A DNA stretch of 64,000 nt from Acuticoccus sp965213555 (GTDB taxonomy: Bacteria > Pseudomonadota > Alphaproteobacteria > Rhizobiales > Amorphaceae). Shown here piece by piece: positions 17,684-27,130 of this stretch; within the stretch, counting starts at the first letter, position 1; the number at the start of each line of letters is the position of its first letter. A model generated the notes under the pieces. It was not told the origin of the DNA and did not search any database. It saw only the letters and a program-made list of their open reading frames with translations. Location of the stretch: the NCBI RefSeq assembly GCF_965213555.1, contig NZ_OZ243890.1, positions 1,798,001-1,862,000 on the forward strand. Reading direction: 5' to 3'. The position numbers and the translations under genes are program-made.

Positions 17684-18202
17684 ATGGAACTCCTCGCATC
17701 CGCCATCGACAACACCAACCGCCTCATCGGCAAGGCGGTGGCTTGGCTCGCGCTCCTCATGGTGCTCGTCCAGTTCGGCGTCGTCGTGGCGCGGTACGTG
17801 TTCGGCGTCGGCGACCTGTGGGCGCAGGAGTCCGTCGTCTACATGCACGGGTTCCTGTTCATGCTCGCCGCCGCGTACACGCTGTCGGAGGATGGGCACG
17901 TGCGGGTCGACATCTTCTACCGCGGCGCGTCCGAGCGCTCCCGCGCGCTGGTGGACCTGTGCGGCGCGCTCGTCCTCCTCATCCCCGTCGCCGTCTTGAT
18001 CACCTGGTCGAGCTGGAACTACGTCGGCAACTCGTGGACCATCATGGAGGGCTCCATGGAGGCGTCCGGCATCCCTGGGGTCTTCCTCCTGAAGACCGCG
18101 ATCCCGGCGTTCGGCATCCTGGTGGGTGCGCAGGGCGTCGTCATGATGCTACGCGCCCTGCTTGTCCTCTCGGGCGGCGCTGGCCGCGCGTCCGTGCGCT
18201 GA
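17684..18202 (+). CDS. TRAP transporter small permease (DctQ family)
   Basis: This 172-residue protein has four membrane segments. The block FGVVVARYVFGVGDLWAQE at the end of the first helix, then GRVRVD-like HVRVDIFY, is the DctQ hallmark. It forms the membrane complex with the DctM protein that follows 9 bases later. The frame also allows a start at 17654, but MELLASAID fits the family. Na+- or H+-coupled uptake is known for the family. Confidence 0.9.
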   Translation: MELLASAIDNTNRLIGKAVAWLALLMVLVQFGVVVARYVFGVGDLWAQESVVYMHGFLFMLAAAYTLSEDGHVRVDIFYRGASERSRALVDLCGALVLLIPVAVLITWSSWNYVGNSWTIMEGSMEASGIPGVFLLKTAIPAFGILVGAQGVVMMLRALLVLSGGAGRASVR

Positions 18203-18211
18203 GCGCAGGGG

Positions 18212-19825
18212 ATGGAGATCTCCGAGATCCTCGACGTCCTCATGTTCGCCGCGGCGGTGGGCCTGCTGCTGACGGGCTTTCCCGTCGCGTTCACGCTCGC
18301 CGGGACGGGGCTCATCTTCGCTGGGATCGGCGTCGCGTTCGGGGTGTTCGACTTCGCGTTCGTCAGCTTCCTGCCCCAACGCATCTACGGCACGATGACG
18401 AACGAGGTGCTGATCGCGGTGCCGCTGTTCGTGTTCATGGGGGTGATGCTGGAGCGCAGCCGGGTCGCCGAGGAGCTGCTCGGGACGATGGGGCAACTCT
18501 TTGGACCCATGCGCGGCGGCGTCGGCATCGCGGTCTGCTTGGTGGGGGCGCTCCTCGCTGCGTCCACCGGGATCGTGGGCGCCACGGTCGTCACGATGGG
18601 CCTCCTGTCGCTGCCGACCATGCTGCGCACCGGCTACGCGCCCTCCCTAGCAGCGGGTACGATCGCGGCGTCCGGTACGTTGGGACAGATCATCCCGCCG
18701 TCCATCGTCCTCGTCATCCTCGGCGATCAGATCTCCAACGCCTACCAGGAGAGCCAGCGGTTGCTGCAGGAGGCCGCGTGGGGACGCGGTGACTTCTCGT
18801 TTGTGCCGGGACCGCCCATCTCGGTGGGCGACCTGTTCGCCGGCGCGCTCATCCCGGGCCTCCTCCTCGTCGCCGCCTACATCGCTTACACGGCGATCAT
18901 CGCCGCGCTCCGCCCGCACGCCGCGCCGCCCGTGCCGCGCGACCCGAACTCGCCGATCACGGTCAAGCGCATCGCCCACGCGCTGGTGCCGCCGGTGGCG
19001 CTCATCGTGGCCGTGCTCGGCTCGATCCTCGCGGGGATCGCGACGCCGACCGAGGCTGCGGCCATGGGTGGCATCGGGGCGCTTCTCCTCGCCGGCTATC
19101 GGTTGAACGAGGACAAGCCGCTGTTCATCTACCTCGCGGTGGCCGCCGTCGTCGCCATCCTCGCCCTCGTCGCGACGATGGACCTGCGCGTGTCGCGCAG
19201 TGCGATCCCGGACGCCGACCTCGTCGGGATCTATGTGGCCGCTGCCCTCGTCGGGCTCGTGGTCCTCGGGATCGCAGTCTCCCTGTGGCGTGTCGTCCAG
19301 GGAGGGATCCTGACGTCCGTGGTGCGCTCGACGACGCAGATCACTGCCATGGTGTTCACCATCCTCATCGGCGCGTCGCTGTTCAGCCTGGTGTTCCGCG
19401 GGCTCGGCGGCGAGGAGCTGGTGCACGAGGCGCTGTCCGGCCTGCCGGGCGGCGCGCTTGGCGCGATGATCGCGGTCATGGCGATGATGTTCGTGCTCGG
19501 CTTCTTCCTGGACTTCCTCGAGATCGTGTTCGTCGTCGTTCCGCTCGTCGCGCCCATCCTCTTGGTGCTGGAGATGCCGGACGGATCGACCATGAGCCCG
19601 GTGTGGCTCGGCATCATGATGGCGGTGAACCTGCAGACCTCGTTCCTGACGCCGCCGTTCGGCTTCGCGCTGTTCTACCTGCGGGGCGTCGCGCCGCCCG
19701 AGGTGTCGACGACGGCGATCTACCGGGGCATCGTGCCGTTCGTCCTCATCCAGCTCCTGATGCTGGTCGCCCTGTGGTACGCGCCGGCCATCGCCACGTG
19801 GCTGCCGACGGTGATCTACGGCTGA
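18212..19825 (+). CDS. TRAP transporter large permease (DctM family)
   Basis: This 537-residue protein has at least twelve hydrophobic segments and the DctM blocks TGFPVAFTLAG, GVMLERSRVAEELL, GTLGQIIPPSIVLVI, TPTEAAAMG and FLTPPFGFALFYLRG. It is longer than the minimal ~425-residue permease because of two inserts, as in the TakM/mannitol-keto-acid group, in keeping with the TakP-like binding protein. It completes a P-Q-M operon. Confidence 0.93.
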   Translation: MEISEILDVLMFAAAVGLLLTGFPVAFTLAGTGLIFAGIGVAFGVFDFAFVSFLPQRIYGTMTNEVLIAVPLFVFMGVMLERSRVAEELLGTMGQLFGPMRGGVGIAVCLVGALLAASTGIVGATVVTMGLLSLPTMLRTGYAPSLAAGTIAASGTLGQIIPPSIVLVILGDQISNAYQESQRLLQEAAWGRGDFSFVPGPPISVGDLFAGALIPGLLLVAAYIAYTAIIAALRPHAAPPVPRDPNSPITVKRIAHALVPPVALIVAVLGSILAGIATPTEAAAMGGIGALLLAGYRLNEDKPLFIYLAVAAVVAILALVATMDLRVSRSAIPDADLVGIYVAAALVGLVVLGIAVSLWRVVQGGILTSVVRSTTQITAMVFTILIGASLFSLVFRGLGGEELVHEALSGLPGGALGAMIAVMAMMFVLGFFLDFLEIVFVVVPLVAPILLVLEMPDGSTMSPVWLGIMMAVNLQTSFLTPPFGFALFYLRGVAPPEVSTTAIYRGIVPFVLIQLLMLVALWYAPAIATWLPTVIYG

Positions 19826-19853
19826 CGTCCCACCGCGCCCTACGACCGCTGCG

Positions 19854-20057
19854 CTACTGGATGATGCCGTCCTCGCACAGCTCGAGGATCGCGAACGGCG
19901 TGCGTGGCCCTCCATGCGCGTCGAGGCGGGTGCCGGCCAACAGTTCGCCCCGGCGCACCTGCGGCACCGACGGCCGCGCCGCCGAGGGGACGCACGACCC
20001 TCGCGGGAGTGCGACCAGGGCGGTGGTGCGGGGGACCCGGGTGGGTGCCTTCTGCAT
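19854..20057 (-). CDS. Small hypothetical protein
   Basis: The reading frame has 67 codons beginning MQKAPTRVPRTTALVALP and ending FAILELCEDGIIQ. I do not recognise a family and see no signal peptide or membrane segment. The reason to call it is a strong ribosome site: GAGGAG six bases before the ATG. The acidic C-terminal stretch also looks protein-like. It is convergent with the TRAP operon, whose stop lies 29 bases away. Confidence 0.55.
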   Translation of the reverse strand: MQKAPTRVPRTTALVALPRGSCVPSAARPSVPQVRRGELLAGTRLDAHGGPRTPFAILELCEDGIIQ

Positions 20058-20335
20058 TCTCGGCTCCTCAATTGGTGTGCCCAGCAGGAGCGTGTCGGAG
20101 CTTGCGCCCGCGCGCAACGGCACGACGGGAAGGCACAGCCTCGACCTCATGCGCATTGATCGCGCAGGTTGCAGCAGCTTCGCGCCGAGCCGCGGCGAGC
20201 CCTGATGGTGCCGACGCCGGGTTGCAGGCGGCGCCTCCGGCTCGATGCCTGTTATGCGTGCGGCGATCGAGCCGGACGACGACCGCGGACGCCGGTCGAC
20301 CGCGCCCTAAGTGCTCCCTCAGCGATGGAGGGATC

Positions 20336-20689
20336 ATGGGCGATCATGGGATGAGCGACGCGAAGGCGCAGCTCGCGGTGGTGAAGGGTCGGATCGGCGA
20401 GCTGACCAAGGCACTGCCTGAGACGGCGCGCAGCTTTCAGGGTCTGACCAAGGCGGCGAAGACGGACGGCGCGTTGAGCGGCGCGCAGAAGGAGCTCGTC
20501 GCGGTCACGATCGCGGTGTCCAAGGGCTGCGAGGGCTGCATCCTCTACCACATCGAGGCGGCCAAGAAGCTCGGCGCCAAGCGCGACGAGCTCCTCGAGA
20601 TGATGTCGGTCGCCGTGGAGATGGGCGGCGGACCTGCGATGGTCTACGCCTCGCAGGCCCTCGACGCGTTCGACGCCATGGAGGCGTGA
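20336..20689 (+). CDS. Carboxymuconolactone decarboxylase / AhpD-like protein
   Basis: This 117-residue helical protein has the AhpD-type redox motif CEGC with the downstream His (KGCEGCILYHIEAAKKLGA), followed by EMMSVAVEMGGGPAMVYA. Family members are alkylhydroperoxidase-like or ring-opening decarboxylase enzymes; the CxxC form suggests a thiol-dependent peroxidase role. GGAGGG four bases before the ATG at 20336 supports that start; 20351 is an alternative. A strong hairpin directly follows the stop. Confidence 0.88.
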   Translation: MGDHGMSDAKAQLAVVKGRIGELTKALPETARSFQGLTKAAKTDGALSGAQKELVAVTIAVSKGCEGCILYHIEAAKKLGAKRDELLEMMSVAVEMGGGPAMVYASQALDAFDAMEA

Positions 20690-20725
20690 GAACGCCCGCC
20701 GCGCAGGGCTGCGCGACGGGCGTTC
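20690..20725. terminator. Strong hairpin terminator after the AhpD-like gene
   Basis: Two 16-base arms (left GAACGCCCGCCGCGCA) pair with one mismatch around a GGGC loop, starting one base after the stop codon. There is no T-tract. It lies between genes that converge with the cold shock gene, so it may act on both. Confidence 0.65.
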
Positions 20726-20798
20726 GTCGGGATCGTTGCCCGAGCGCGCTCGACCGGCGAGCGCGTTCGGGTCTCTTGGGACGGGCGACGTCCGAGCG

Positions 20799-21008
20799 TC
20801 AGAGCGCTCGCAGGTTGACCGCGGAGGACTTGTTGCGTCGCTTGTCGACCTCGATGTCGTAGGCGACCTTCTGTCCCTCCTGCAGGTCTCGCATTCCCGC
20901 GCGTTCGACCGCGCTGATGTGGACGAAGACGTCTGAGCCTCCGTCGTCGGGCGCGATGAAGCCGTAGCCCTTCGTGCCGTTGAACCACTTGACCGAACCG
21001 TTGGCCAT
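20799..21008 (-). CDS. Cold shock domain protein (CspA family)
   Basis: This 69-residue single cold shock domain has RNP1 KGYGFI and RNP2 VFVHI, so it is a nucleic-acid chaperone that melts RNA structure. AGGAGG sits seven bases before the ATG. It follows the rhlE-type helicase by 10 bases on the same strand; this helicase-Csp pairing is common in alphaproteobacteria and suggests joint RNA remodelling. Confidence 0.96.
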   Translation of the reverse strand: MANGSVKWFNGTKGYGFIAPDDGGSDVFVHISAVERAGMRDLQEGQKVAYDIEVDKRRNKSSAVNLRAL

Positions 21009-21018
21009 TGTGTGCCTC

Positions 21019-22329
21019 CTAGAGCGTGTTGTCTCGGGCCGACCGCTCGGGTCCGGCGCCGTGGGATGGGGTTGAACGCGCCGGGCGCGGACGGCTCGGC
21101 GTGTCGGGACGCGCGGAACGCGACGAGCGCGGGCGGCGGCGACGCGGCGGCGCAGCCCTCTCGGTCGTCGGCTCCGATGGGGATGCGCTCGCGGCGGCGG
21201 GGGAGGCTGGCGCCCCCTCGACCGCGATGCGGCGGCCGATCAGCCGCTCGATGTCGGCGAGCAGTGGACGCTCGTCCGGCTCGCACAAGGACACCGCCAC
21301 GCCCGAGCGACCGGCTCGGGCGGTGCGGCCGATGCGGTGGACGTAGGCCTCTGGCACGTTCGGTAGCTCGTAGTTGACGACGTGACTGACGCCGTCGACG
21401 TCGATCCCTCGGGCGGCGATGTCGGTGGCGACCAGGATCCGTGCGGTGCCGGTGCGGAAGGCATCGAGCGCGCGCTGGCGCTGACTTTGGCTCTTGTTGC
21501 CGTGGATCGCCACCGCGTCGCAGCCGGCCTCGGCAAGCTGGCGGCTCACCTTGTCCGCGCCGCGCTTGGTGCGCGTGAAGACGATGGCGCGCTCGACGTC
21601 GCGCGCCGTGAGGATCGCGGCGAGGGCGTCGCGCTTGTCGGTCCTGTCGAGGTGACGGACCGACTGGACGACCGCCTCCACCGGAGTTGATACAGGCGCG
21701 ACGGAGATCTCCGCCGGATCCCGCAGGATCTCGTAGGCGAGGGTGCGGATCGCCGGCGGCATGGTGGCCGACAGGAGCGCGGTCTGCCGCTCTCGCGGCA
21801 GCTTTGCGACGAGTCGGCGGATCGCTGGGATGAACCCGAGGTCGAGCATCTGGTCGGCCTCGTCGAGCACGACCACGCGGACCTTGGATAGGGTCAGCGC
21901 GCCCTCACGCAGGTGGTCCTCGAGCCGGCCGGGCGTCGCGACGAGGACGTCAACGCCCCGGGCAAGGGCTCGCACCTGCGGCCCTGGCTTGACGCCGCCG
22001 ACCACGAGCGCCGTCGTGAGCCGCGTCCCGACGGCGAGCGCGCGGATGCTCTCCTCAATCTGGGCGGCGAGCTCGCGGGTCGGCGCCAGGACGAGCGCGC
22101 GACACGTGCGCGGCTCCGGCCGTCCGGCACCTGCGCCGAGCGCGTCAACGATGGGCAGCGCGAACGCCGCCGTCTTGCCGGTCCCCGTTTGCGCCGTGCC
22201 GAGCACGTCGCGTCCGGCCAGCATCGCAGGGATCAGCTTCGATTGGATGGGGGTGGGGGTGGTGTAGCCCTCGGCGGTGACCCCGCGAAGGGTGGGCTCG
22301 GCGAGGCCGAGTGCCGTAAACTTTGTCAA
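21019..22329 (-). CDS. rhlE: DEAD-box ATP-dependent RNA helicase, RhlE-like
   Basis: This 436-residue protein has a complete motif set: Q motif (GYTTPTPIQ), Walker A AQTGTGKT, PTRELA, TPGR, DEAD (VVVLDEADQM), SAT, and in the second lobe ARGIDVDGVSHV and HRIGRTARAG. It unwinds short RNA duplexes in ribosome assembly or mRNA turnover. The C-terminal ~70 residues are Arg/Ser/Pro-rich and probably bind RNA. The gene is followed by the cold shock gene, 10 bases on. Confidence 0.93.
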   Translation of the reverse strand: MTKFTALGLAEPTLRGVTAEGYTTPTPIQSKLIPAMLAGRDVLGTAQTGTGKTAAFALPIVDALGAGAGRPEPRTCRALVLAPTRELAAQIEESIRALAVGTRLTTALVVGGVKPGPQVRALARGVDVLVATPGRLEDHLREGALTLSKVRVVVLDEADQMLDLGFIPAIRRLVAKLPRERQTALLSATMPPAIRTLAYEILRDPAEISVAPVSTPVEAVVQSVRHLDRTDKRDALAAILTARDVERAIVFTRTKRGADKVSRQLAEAGCDAVAIHGNKSQSQRQRALDAFRTGTARILVATDIAARGIDVDGVSHVVNYELPNVPEAYVHRIGRTARAGRSGVAVSLCEPDERPLLADIERLIGRRIAVEGAPASPAAASASPSEPTTERAAPPRRRRPRSSRSARPDTPSRPRPARSTPSHGAGPERSARDNTL

Positions 22330-22703
22330 ACGTGTCTTTCATGCACCTCGGCTGCTGCCTCGGCACGGGTTCGCTGTCATGACCGTGCGCCGGTCAGGCC
22401 GTTCGCTAGCCAGGCGGCGCCCTGTCCGGCATCGAAGCGGTCCTCCCGGCTCGACGCACGTCCAGATCGTATAACACGTATGGCGTCGGATGTCCCGCAC
22501 AAGTCCGTCCCGCGATGCCGCAGCAATGCAAGGCGTGCCGTCCGAGCGCACCGACGCGCTCTCCCGGAGCTTACCGTGCGCCGGACGGGCTGCGCAGCAG
22601 CGTTTTCCGCAAACCGCTCGACCATGCGGACGCGGAGGACGTAGATCTGTTGTCGGAAGGCTTTATTAAGCGCCAGGTGTTGGTGCGACACGGTGGGTGG
22701 CCA
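22330..22703. other. Intergenic region between rhlE and the ECF sigma gene
   Basis: This 374-base divergent region must hold promoters for both flanking operons. I see no convincing GGAAC-type ECF site, no gene and no strong hairpin. Weak open frames here lack family character. Confidence 0.4.
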
Positions 22704-23243
22704 GTGGACACGCAGGACTACGCCGAGACGCTTTCCGCCTGTGCGCGGGGCGACAAGGCAGCGTTGAGGGCGCTGTTCGAGGCCGAAGGGCCGAGGTTGA
22801 TCGGCGTCGCGCAGAGGATCCTTCATCGAAGGGAGCTCGCGGAGGAGGCGGTCCAGGAGGGGTTTGCACAGATCTGGGCAAGCGCCGACCGCTACGATCC
22901 AGTTGTTGGCTCGGCCCGGAGCTGGATTTATGCTGTCATCCGCTACCGGGCGCTCAACATGGTTCGGAAGGAGGCGCGCGAGACATCGATGCCGGCGGAG
23001 CAACTTGACCCGCTGGTCGACGCGCAGGCGAACGTCGACGCCGGGTGGATGACGCTGCACAGCGAGAGCATGCTCCGGCGCTGCCTTGAGGATCTCGAGC
23101 CGCAACGGCGGCACGCCCTCCTGCTGGCCTACGTGCTTGGGCTGACCCACGGGGAGATCGCGGGTCGGATGGGCGTCCCGCTCGGCACCGCAAAGGCCTG
23201 GGTGAGGCGAGCGTTGATCGCGCTGCGCGAGTGTATGCGGTGA
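22704..23243 (+). CDS. ECF-type RNA polymerase sigma factor
   Basis: This 179-residue protein has a sigma-70 region 2 (AQRILHRRELAEEAVQEGF, IYAVIRYRALNMVRK) and region 4 (LTHGEIAGRMGVPLGTAKAW). It directs RNA polymerase to a stress regulon set by its partner. GTG at 22704 (MDTQDYAETL) was chosen because the upstream in-frame stretch is not sigma-like. The stop overlaps the start of the anti-sigma gene in GTGA, so the two are translationally coupled. The RskA-type partner suggests oxidative or envelope stress. Confidence 0.9.
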   Translation: MDTQDYAETLSACARGDKAALRALFEAEGPRLIGVAQRILHRRELAEEAVQEGFAQIWASADRYDPVVGSARSWIYAVIRYRALNMVRKEARETSMPAEQLDPLVDAQANVDAGWMTLHSESMLRRCLEDLEPQRRHALLLAYVLGLTHGEIAGRMGVPLGTAKAWVRRALIALRECMR

Positions 23244-24001
23244 GCGCGATCGACGACGGTGCGACGGACTACGTCCTCGGCGTCCTCGACGAAGCCGCCG
23301 CCGCAGCGATCGAGGCCCGCATCACCGCGCCGGCGAACGCGGAGGACAGGGCGCTCGCGAGCGCCGTTGGCGAGCTGCGCGACCAACTCCTCGAACTCGA
23401 CCTGACGGCGGCGGAGGTCGAGCCCTCGCCTGGGGCGTGGCAACGGCTCGAGGCTCGTCTGGACGCGCCACAGGACGACCGATCGCAGCCGGTGGCGCAG
23501 CCCTCGTCGACGGCTCGAAGGCCGAGGATGCGACGCGCCGGCCGCACGCGGGGGGGCGTCAGCTGGGGTTGGCGGCCGGCCGCGATCGGCGCGGCCGCTG
23601 CCGCGGCCCTGCTGGCCGCGGTGCTCGTCTGGCAGGTCCTCGTGCCGCAGGCGCCCGCCGTGCTCGTCGTCCTGCTCGACGACGGGGGGCAACCGGTCGC
23701 CGTCCTCGAGGCGTCGGAGGACAACGCCGTGCTGGTCACGCCCCTTGCGGCGGCCGAGACGGAACCTTCCGAGGTCCTGCAACTATGGACGAAGCCGGAC
23801 CCCGACGGACCACCGGTGTCGGTGGGCCTCTTGCAGGAGCTCGCCCGGATGGTGGTGAGCAATGCGGACCTGCCGCGGCCGACCGAGGGGCAGCTCTACG
23901 AGATCACCATTGAGCCCGCGGGCGGTTCGCCCACCGGCCTGCCCACCGGTCCGATCTTCGGCGTCGGCAACGCCCAGCAACCGGTGCTGCAGGGCCGCTG
24001 A
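23240..24001 (+). CDS. Anti-sigma factor, RskA (anti-sigma-K) type
   Basis: This 253-residue protein has an N-terminal helical domain (DYVLGVLDEAAAAAIEARI, about 9-70) that would bind the sigma factor. One membrane segment (IGAAAAAALLAAVLVWQVL, about 115-135) and a periplasmic RskA domain follow. Diagnostic blocks of the last are LQLWTKPDPDGPPVSVG and ITIEPAGGSPTGLPTGP. No zinc-binding HxxxCxxC is seen, so it is not a ZAS-type anti-sigma. The GTG start overlaps the sigma stop codon. Confidence 0.9.
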   Translation: MSAIDDGATDYVLGVLDEAAAAAIEARITAPANAEDRALASAVGELRDQLLELDLTAAEVEPSPGAWQRLEARLDAPQDDRSQPVAQPSSTARRPRMRRAGRTRGGVSWGWRPAAIGAAAAAALLAAVLVWQVLVPQAPAVLVVLLDDGGQPVAVLEASEDNAVLVTPLAAAETEPSEVLQLWTKPDPDGPPVSVGLLQELARMVVSNADLPRPTEGQLYEITIEPAGGSPTGLPTGPIFGVGNAQQPVLQGR

Positions 24002-24829
24002 AGCATTGCACGCGAGCTGGAGGTCCTCGACGATCTAGGGGCGCAGGTGTTGCTTTTGCCGTGGGGCGTCGCGGGGTGGATCGCTACGGTCTGTGGACGT
24101 GCGTGGCGGAGGGGACCGGAGGCGATCGGCTCCCTCGCGGAGCGGAGACCGTTTGCGCTGGGACCCAACGACCGTAGCGTTGCATCGCCGGTACCGGTGC
24201 ATGGCTGGATGGCTCCGGTGCGGCACAGCCGTCCGGTCGGCTCCCAGCGGCCTCCGCGAAGACGTCAGCTCGGGTTTGGTCGCCGACTGGGCAGGGTCAC
24301 CGCTGCCGAGGTCATGCCCGTGTGCAGCAAGAAGAGGGCAACATCGTCTGTCCATCGACCGTCGGGGACGTCCTCGTCAAACGCAGCATCCCAGTTCAGA
24401 AACCAGTCGCGCATGCGACCGGTGGGCCTGCGTTGACGCGGCGTATCCCCGGTAGGACCTGGACGAAGAAGCACGGGCGCGAACCGTGCAGCCTGCTCCC
24501 ATCGATGAGGTCGACCCCGCCACGAAGGGGACCGGCCTGCGCGGGCTCGCTCAACGCGCGAGCGGCGCCGCGCACCGGTCGTGCATGACGCTCGAAGCCG
24601 GCCAAACGCAGTCGCCGGGCTGCGAGATGGCGGCCTTTAGGGGCCCTCGCTCGGCCGCACGCTGCACCGATGTCGAAGAGGGCTACGCTCCGGAGGAGCT
24701 AGCGAGGCATCGTTACTTCACGTTGCGCCCATCATGCCTGCAACTGCTCCCGCAAGGTAGCACTTGCTTCGATTCCTTGATGGTGGCGCTGGAGCGACCC
24801 CGTGCGACGCGAGATCGCTCGATCCGCCC
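24002..24829. other. Gene-poor stretch before the IS cluster
   Basis: No intact gene is evident. On the minus strand around 24270-24415 a protein-like fragment (MRDWFLNWDAAFDEDVPDG, then WTDDVALFLLHTG) has no ribosome site and could be part of a decayed gene. The region probably represents the left flank of old insertion events. Confidence 0.35.
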
Positions 24830-25129
24830 AAGGCCGGGGCTCATATCCAGGAGCCGACGGTTGCGCAGGGACAGGCGGCGGGCGAGGACAGCGGCCGCCC
24901 GCCGGTCGTAGCGGGGCGCGACACCGCGGAAGTCTGCGAGGCAGCCGAACACGCGCTCGATGGCGTTCCGGTGGCCTGTCGGGCTTCTCCGGACCACGCC
25001 TAGCTCGAGTGCTGCCCCTGATGCTGTTTCAGACTGCCCCTTGCGAAGCGGTTGAACGACGGGGCGGGTCGCGGAGGCACCACATACCGCAGCGGTCCGC
25101 CACGTCGTGACCGCTGGGTGTTCGGTTCC

Positions 25130-25720
25130 GATCTTCGAGGCGAACGCCGCCGGCGTCAGATGGCCGAGGCTCGAGCGGGGCCGCACCTCGTTGAAGTGCC
25201 GGCGCCAGGCTTCGATCATCGCCTTGGCCTCCCGCGAGCGGCACCATTCGAGGCTCAGGCACGTCGGGGAACTTGCCGTTGAAGCTTTCTCCCGCCCCAT
25301 CCTGCCAAGGTTTGCCTGGGTCGATCAACGCCGTCTCGATACCCTGGTCGACGATCCACGCGAGCAGCGCGCGGGAGACGAACTCCGGTCCGTTGTCGGA
25401 CCGCAGATAAAGAGGCGCGCCGCGCTCGCAGGCGATCCGCGACAGCACCTCAATGACGCGCGAGAGCGGATGCAGCCGTCGACCTCGATCGCCAGACCCT
25501 CCTTCGTCCACTCGTCGGGGACCGTCAGGAGATACCCCCAGCGCGGATGCTGGGCCGAGAGCTCCACCATGCGCTCGAGCACCGGTGCATCCTTCTCCGC
25601 CCGGCGCGAACGGTAGCTCAGCGCCGAACGCGAGACCCCGATCAGCGTGCAGGCCCGCCGTTGCGACAGGCCCCGGCCCATCGCATACGCCACCGCCGCG
25701 CAGCGGTCCGGCACGCTCAC
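25130..25720 (-). pseudogene. IS3-family transposase orfB, deleted and frameshifted
   Basis: Three frames are needed to read it: GLSQRRACTLIGVSRSALSY to HPRWGY, then DEWTKEGLAIEVDG, then RGAPLYLRSDNGPEFVS with GKPWQDGAGESFNGKF, then CLSLEWCRSREAKAMIEAW. The second Asp and the Glu of the DDE triad (SDNGPE, GAGESFNGKF) are present. The first Asp region, about 60 residues between HPRWGY and DEWTKE, is missing. The enzyme is therefore dead. Confidence 0.8.
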
Positions 25721-25724
25721 CGCT

Positions 25725-25976
25725 TTTTGCGGCGACCTCTTCCATCACCTCGATCTCGAGGTCCCGCTCGACCCCAGCTTCTTCCGCTGCGTTCTCCGCT
25801 TCGAGCTGCTTCAGCCGCCGCACGTCGTCGGCCTCGAATGCGCGGAAGCGCTTGCGCCAGGTGTCGATGGTCTGCTCGCTGACGCCGTGCCGCTCGGCCA
25901 CCGTCGCAGCCATGTCGCGATCGTTCTCCTGCAAGATCGATACCATCTGCTCGTCCGTGAACCTTGATTTGCGCAT
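25725..25976 (-). pseudogene. IS3-family transposase orfA (fragment)
   Basis: About 84 codons start MRKSRFTDEQMVSILQEN and carry the helix-turn-helix (VAERHGVSEQTIDTWRKRF) and leucine-zipper part (RRLKQLEAENA, ERDLEIEVMEEVAAK) of the IS3 orfA protein. A small change near ENAAEEAGVE departs from the family pattern. It may still make an OrfA-like protein, but its partner is broken. Confidence 0.75.
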
Positions 25977-27130
25977 CCTTCCCTCCATGCCGGAGGGCAG
26001 CTCTCCACCAATCCTTGGTCCGAGATTACCGGGGCAGGTCACCGGTCGCGGGAGGAAGAAGGGCGATAAGCAGCTCTTCCAGCGCCGATGGGACGTCGGC
26101 GGGATGTTCGCCAGCGCGATGCGGGCCTCGACAGCCTGGCGGATCGCATTGGTGTCGCATGCCGTGTCGGCGTGGATGACCCGGCAGGAGCCCTTCGGCT
26201 GCCCTGCAGTCGGCCGCTTGCCCGCCGGTCGGGTGGAGCGCGACCGTCCTACCGAGGCCATCGGTCAGGGCGTGGATCTTGGTCGTGCGCCCGCCGCGCG
26301 ACCGGCCGATCGCCTGGTCCCGCTCCCCCCTGTGCCGCCGGCAGCCAGCGGATGCGCTTTCGCAGCCGACGAGGGGGTCAGCATCGCCGAGGGCGGTCGG
26401 CCAGCCGCGGCCGCAGCGCGGAGGACATCGACCCCCACGCCCCTCGGCTCCGCGACAAGTGCCCTCGGCTCCTGTCGGTCCCCTTGGGGGATCGCCGGAT
26501 CCGATTCACCTGATAGATCGCGCTCATGGGCCTGAGCCTAGTCGTTGCTACGGTAGAGCCGTTCGTCGATCGGATGAGGCCGTTTGCGCGTCGGATGGTT
26601 TTTCGGCAGCGTGCCACGCGCGGTGGGGGATCGGAGGCTTTGATGTCGTCGGCCATCTCAACGAGGAGCATGCCCGCCGAAGGCTGTTCCAGAACTAGCG
26701 GGCCCGCGCGAGCGTCGCCGGGCGGACGGAGCGTGGTTAAAGGTCTGGCGGGTCGATCGCGACCGCCCGTCTTGGTGGAGGTTGCGCCGACCGCCATGCG
26801 AGCAGCCGATGTCCTCGCAAACCTCACCCCTCCTTCGCTGGCCGATGAATGGTCGGCTTGTTTCTAGGCATCGAGGCGCTGGGCACCGTCGGGGCTCGCC
26901 TCCCGCAGTGCCTCGATCGAGCCTCGTAAGGGCTCGTGCCACCATCAACGATGCCTACGATTGTCGAGCGTCTTCAGCGGTCCGGAGACCGCTGGCCCGC
27001 CGCGCGGCGGTGCCCGTCGTCGGCACGCGGGAATGATGCCCGGGATGACGCGGCGCTCGTCCACCGACCACGCATCGAGCTGGTTCTTCGGGCGATGCAG
27101 CTCGATCGCGTGCCTCGGCTGTCGCTGAAC

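Larger units (their letters stand above)
25029..26041 (-). mobile_element. IS3-family insertion sequence remnant nested in the IS5-like element
   Basis: The IS3 pieces orfA and orfB lie between two halves of the IS5-type transposase. The right end reads (minus strand) TGACCTGCCCCGGTAATC. On the left a related end CAGACTGCCCC lies at 25030-25040, so imperfect inverted repeats of about 11 bases are plausible. The element is about 1.0 kb, shorter than the usual 1.2-1.3 kb of the group because of an internal orfB deletion. Exact borders are uncertain. Confidence 0.65.
24830..27130 (-). mobile_element. Degraded IS5-family element(s), interrupted by an IS3-family element
   Basis: Pieces of an IS5-family transposase occur in order on the minus strand in several frames. 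Near 27100-26950 is an N-terminal piece (VDERRVIPGI, GPLKTLDNR). Near 26330-26200 are GRSRGGRTTKIHALTDGLG and VALHPTGGQAADCRAA. Near 26200-26060 are ADTACDTNAIRQAVEARIAL and NIPPTSHRRWKSCLSPFF. After the IS3 insert, near 24973-24840, are HRNAIERVFGCLADFRG and APRYDRRAA. Many frameshifts make it inactive. The span from the N-terminal piece to the middle is longer than one gene needs, so more than one copy or further insertions may be mixed in. Confidence 0.7.

Noticed and set aside
24265..24474. 69-codon minus-strand frame containing MRDWFLNWDAAF
   Set aside because: It looks protein-like but has no ribosome site and no recognised family, so it was recorded only as possible debris.
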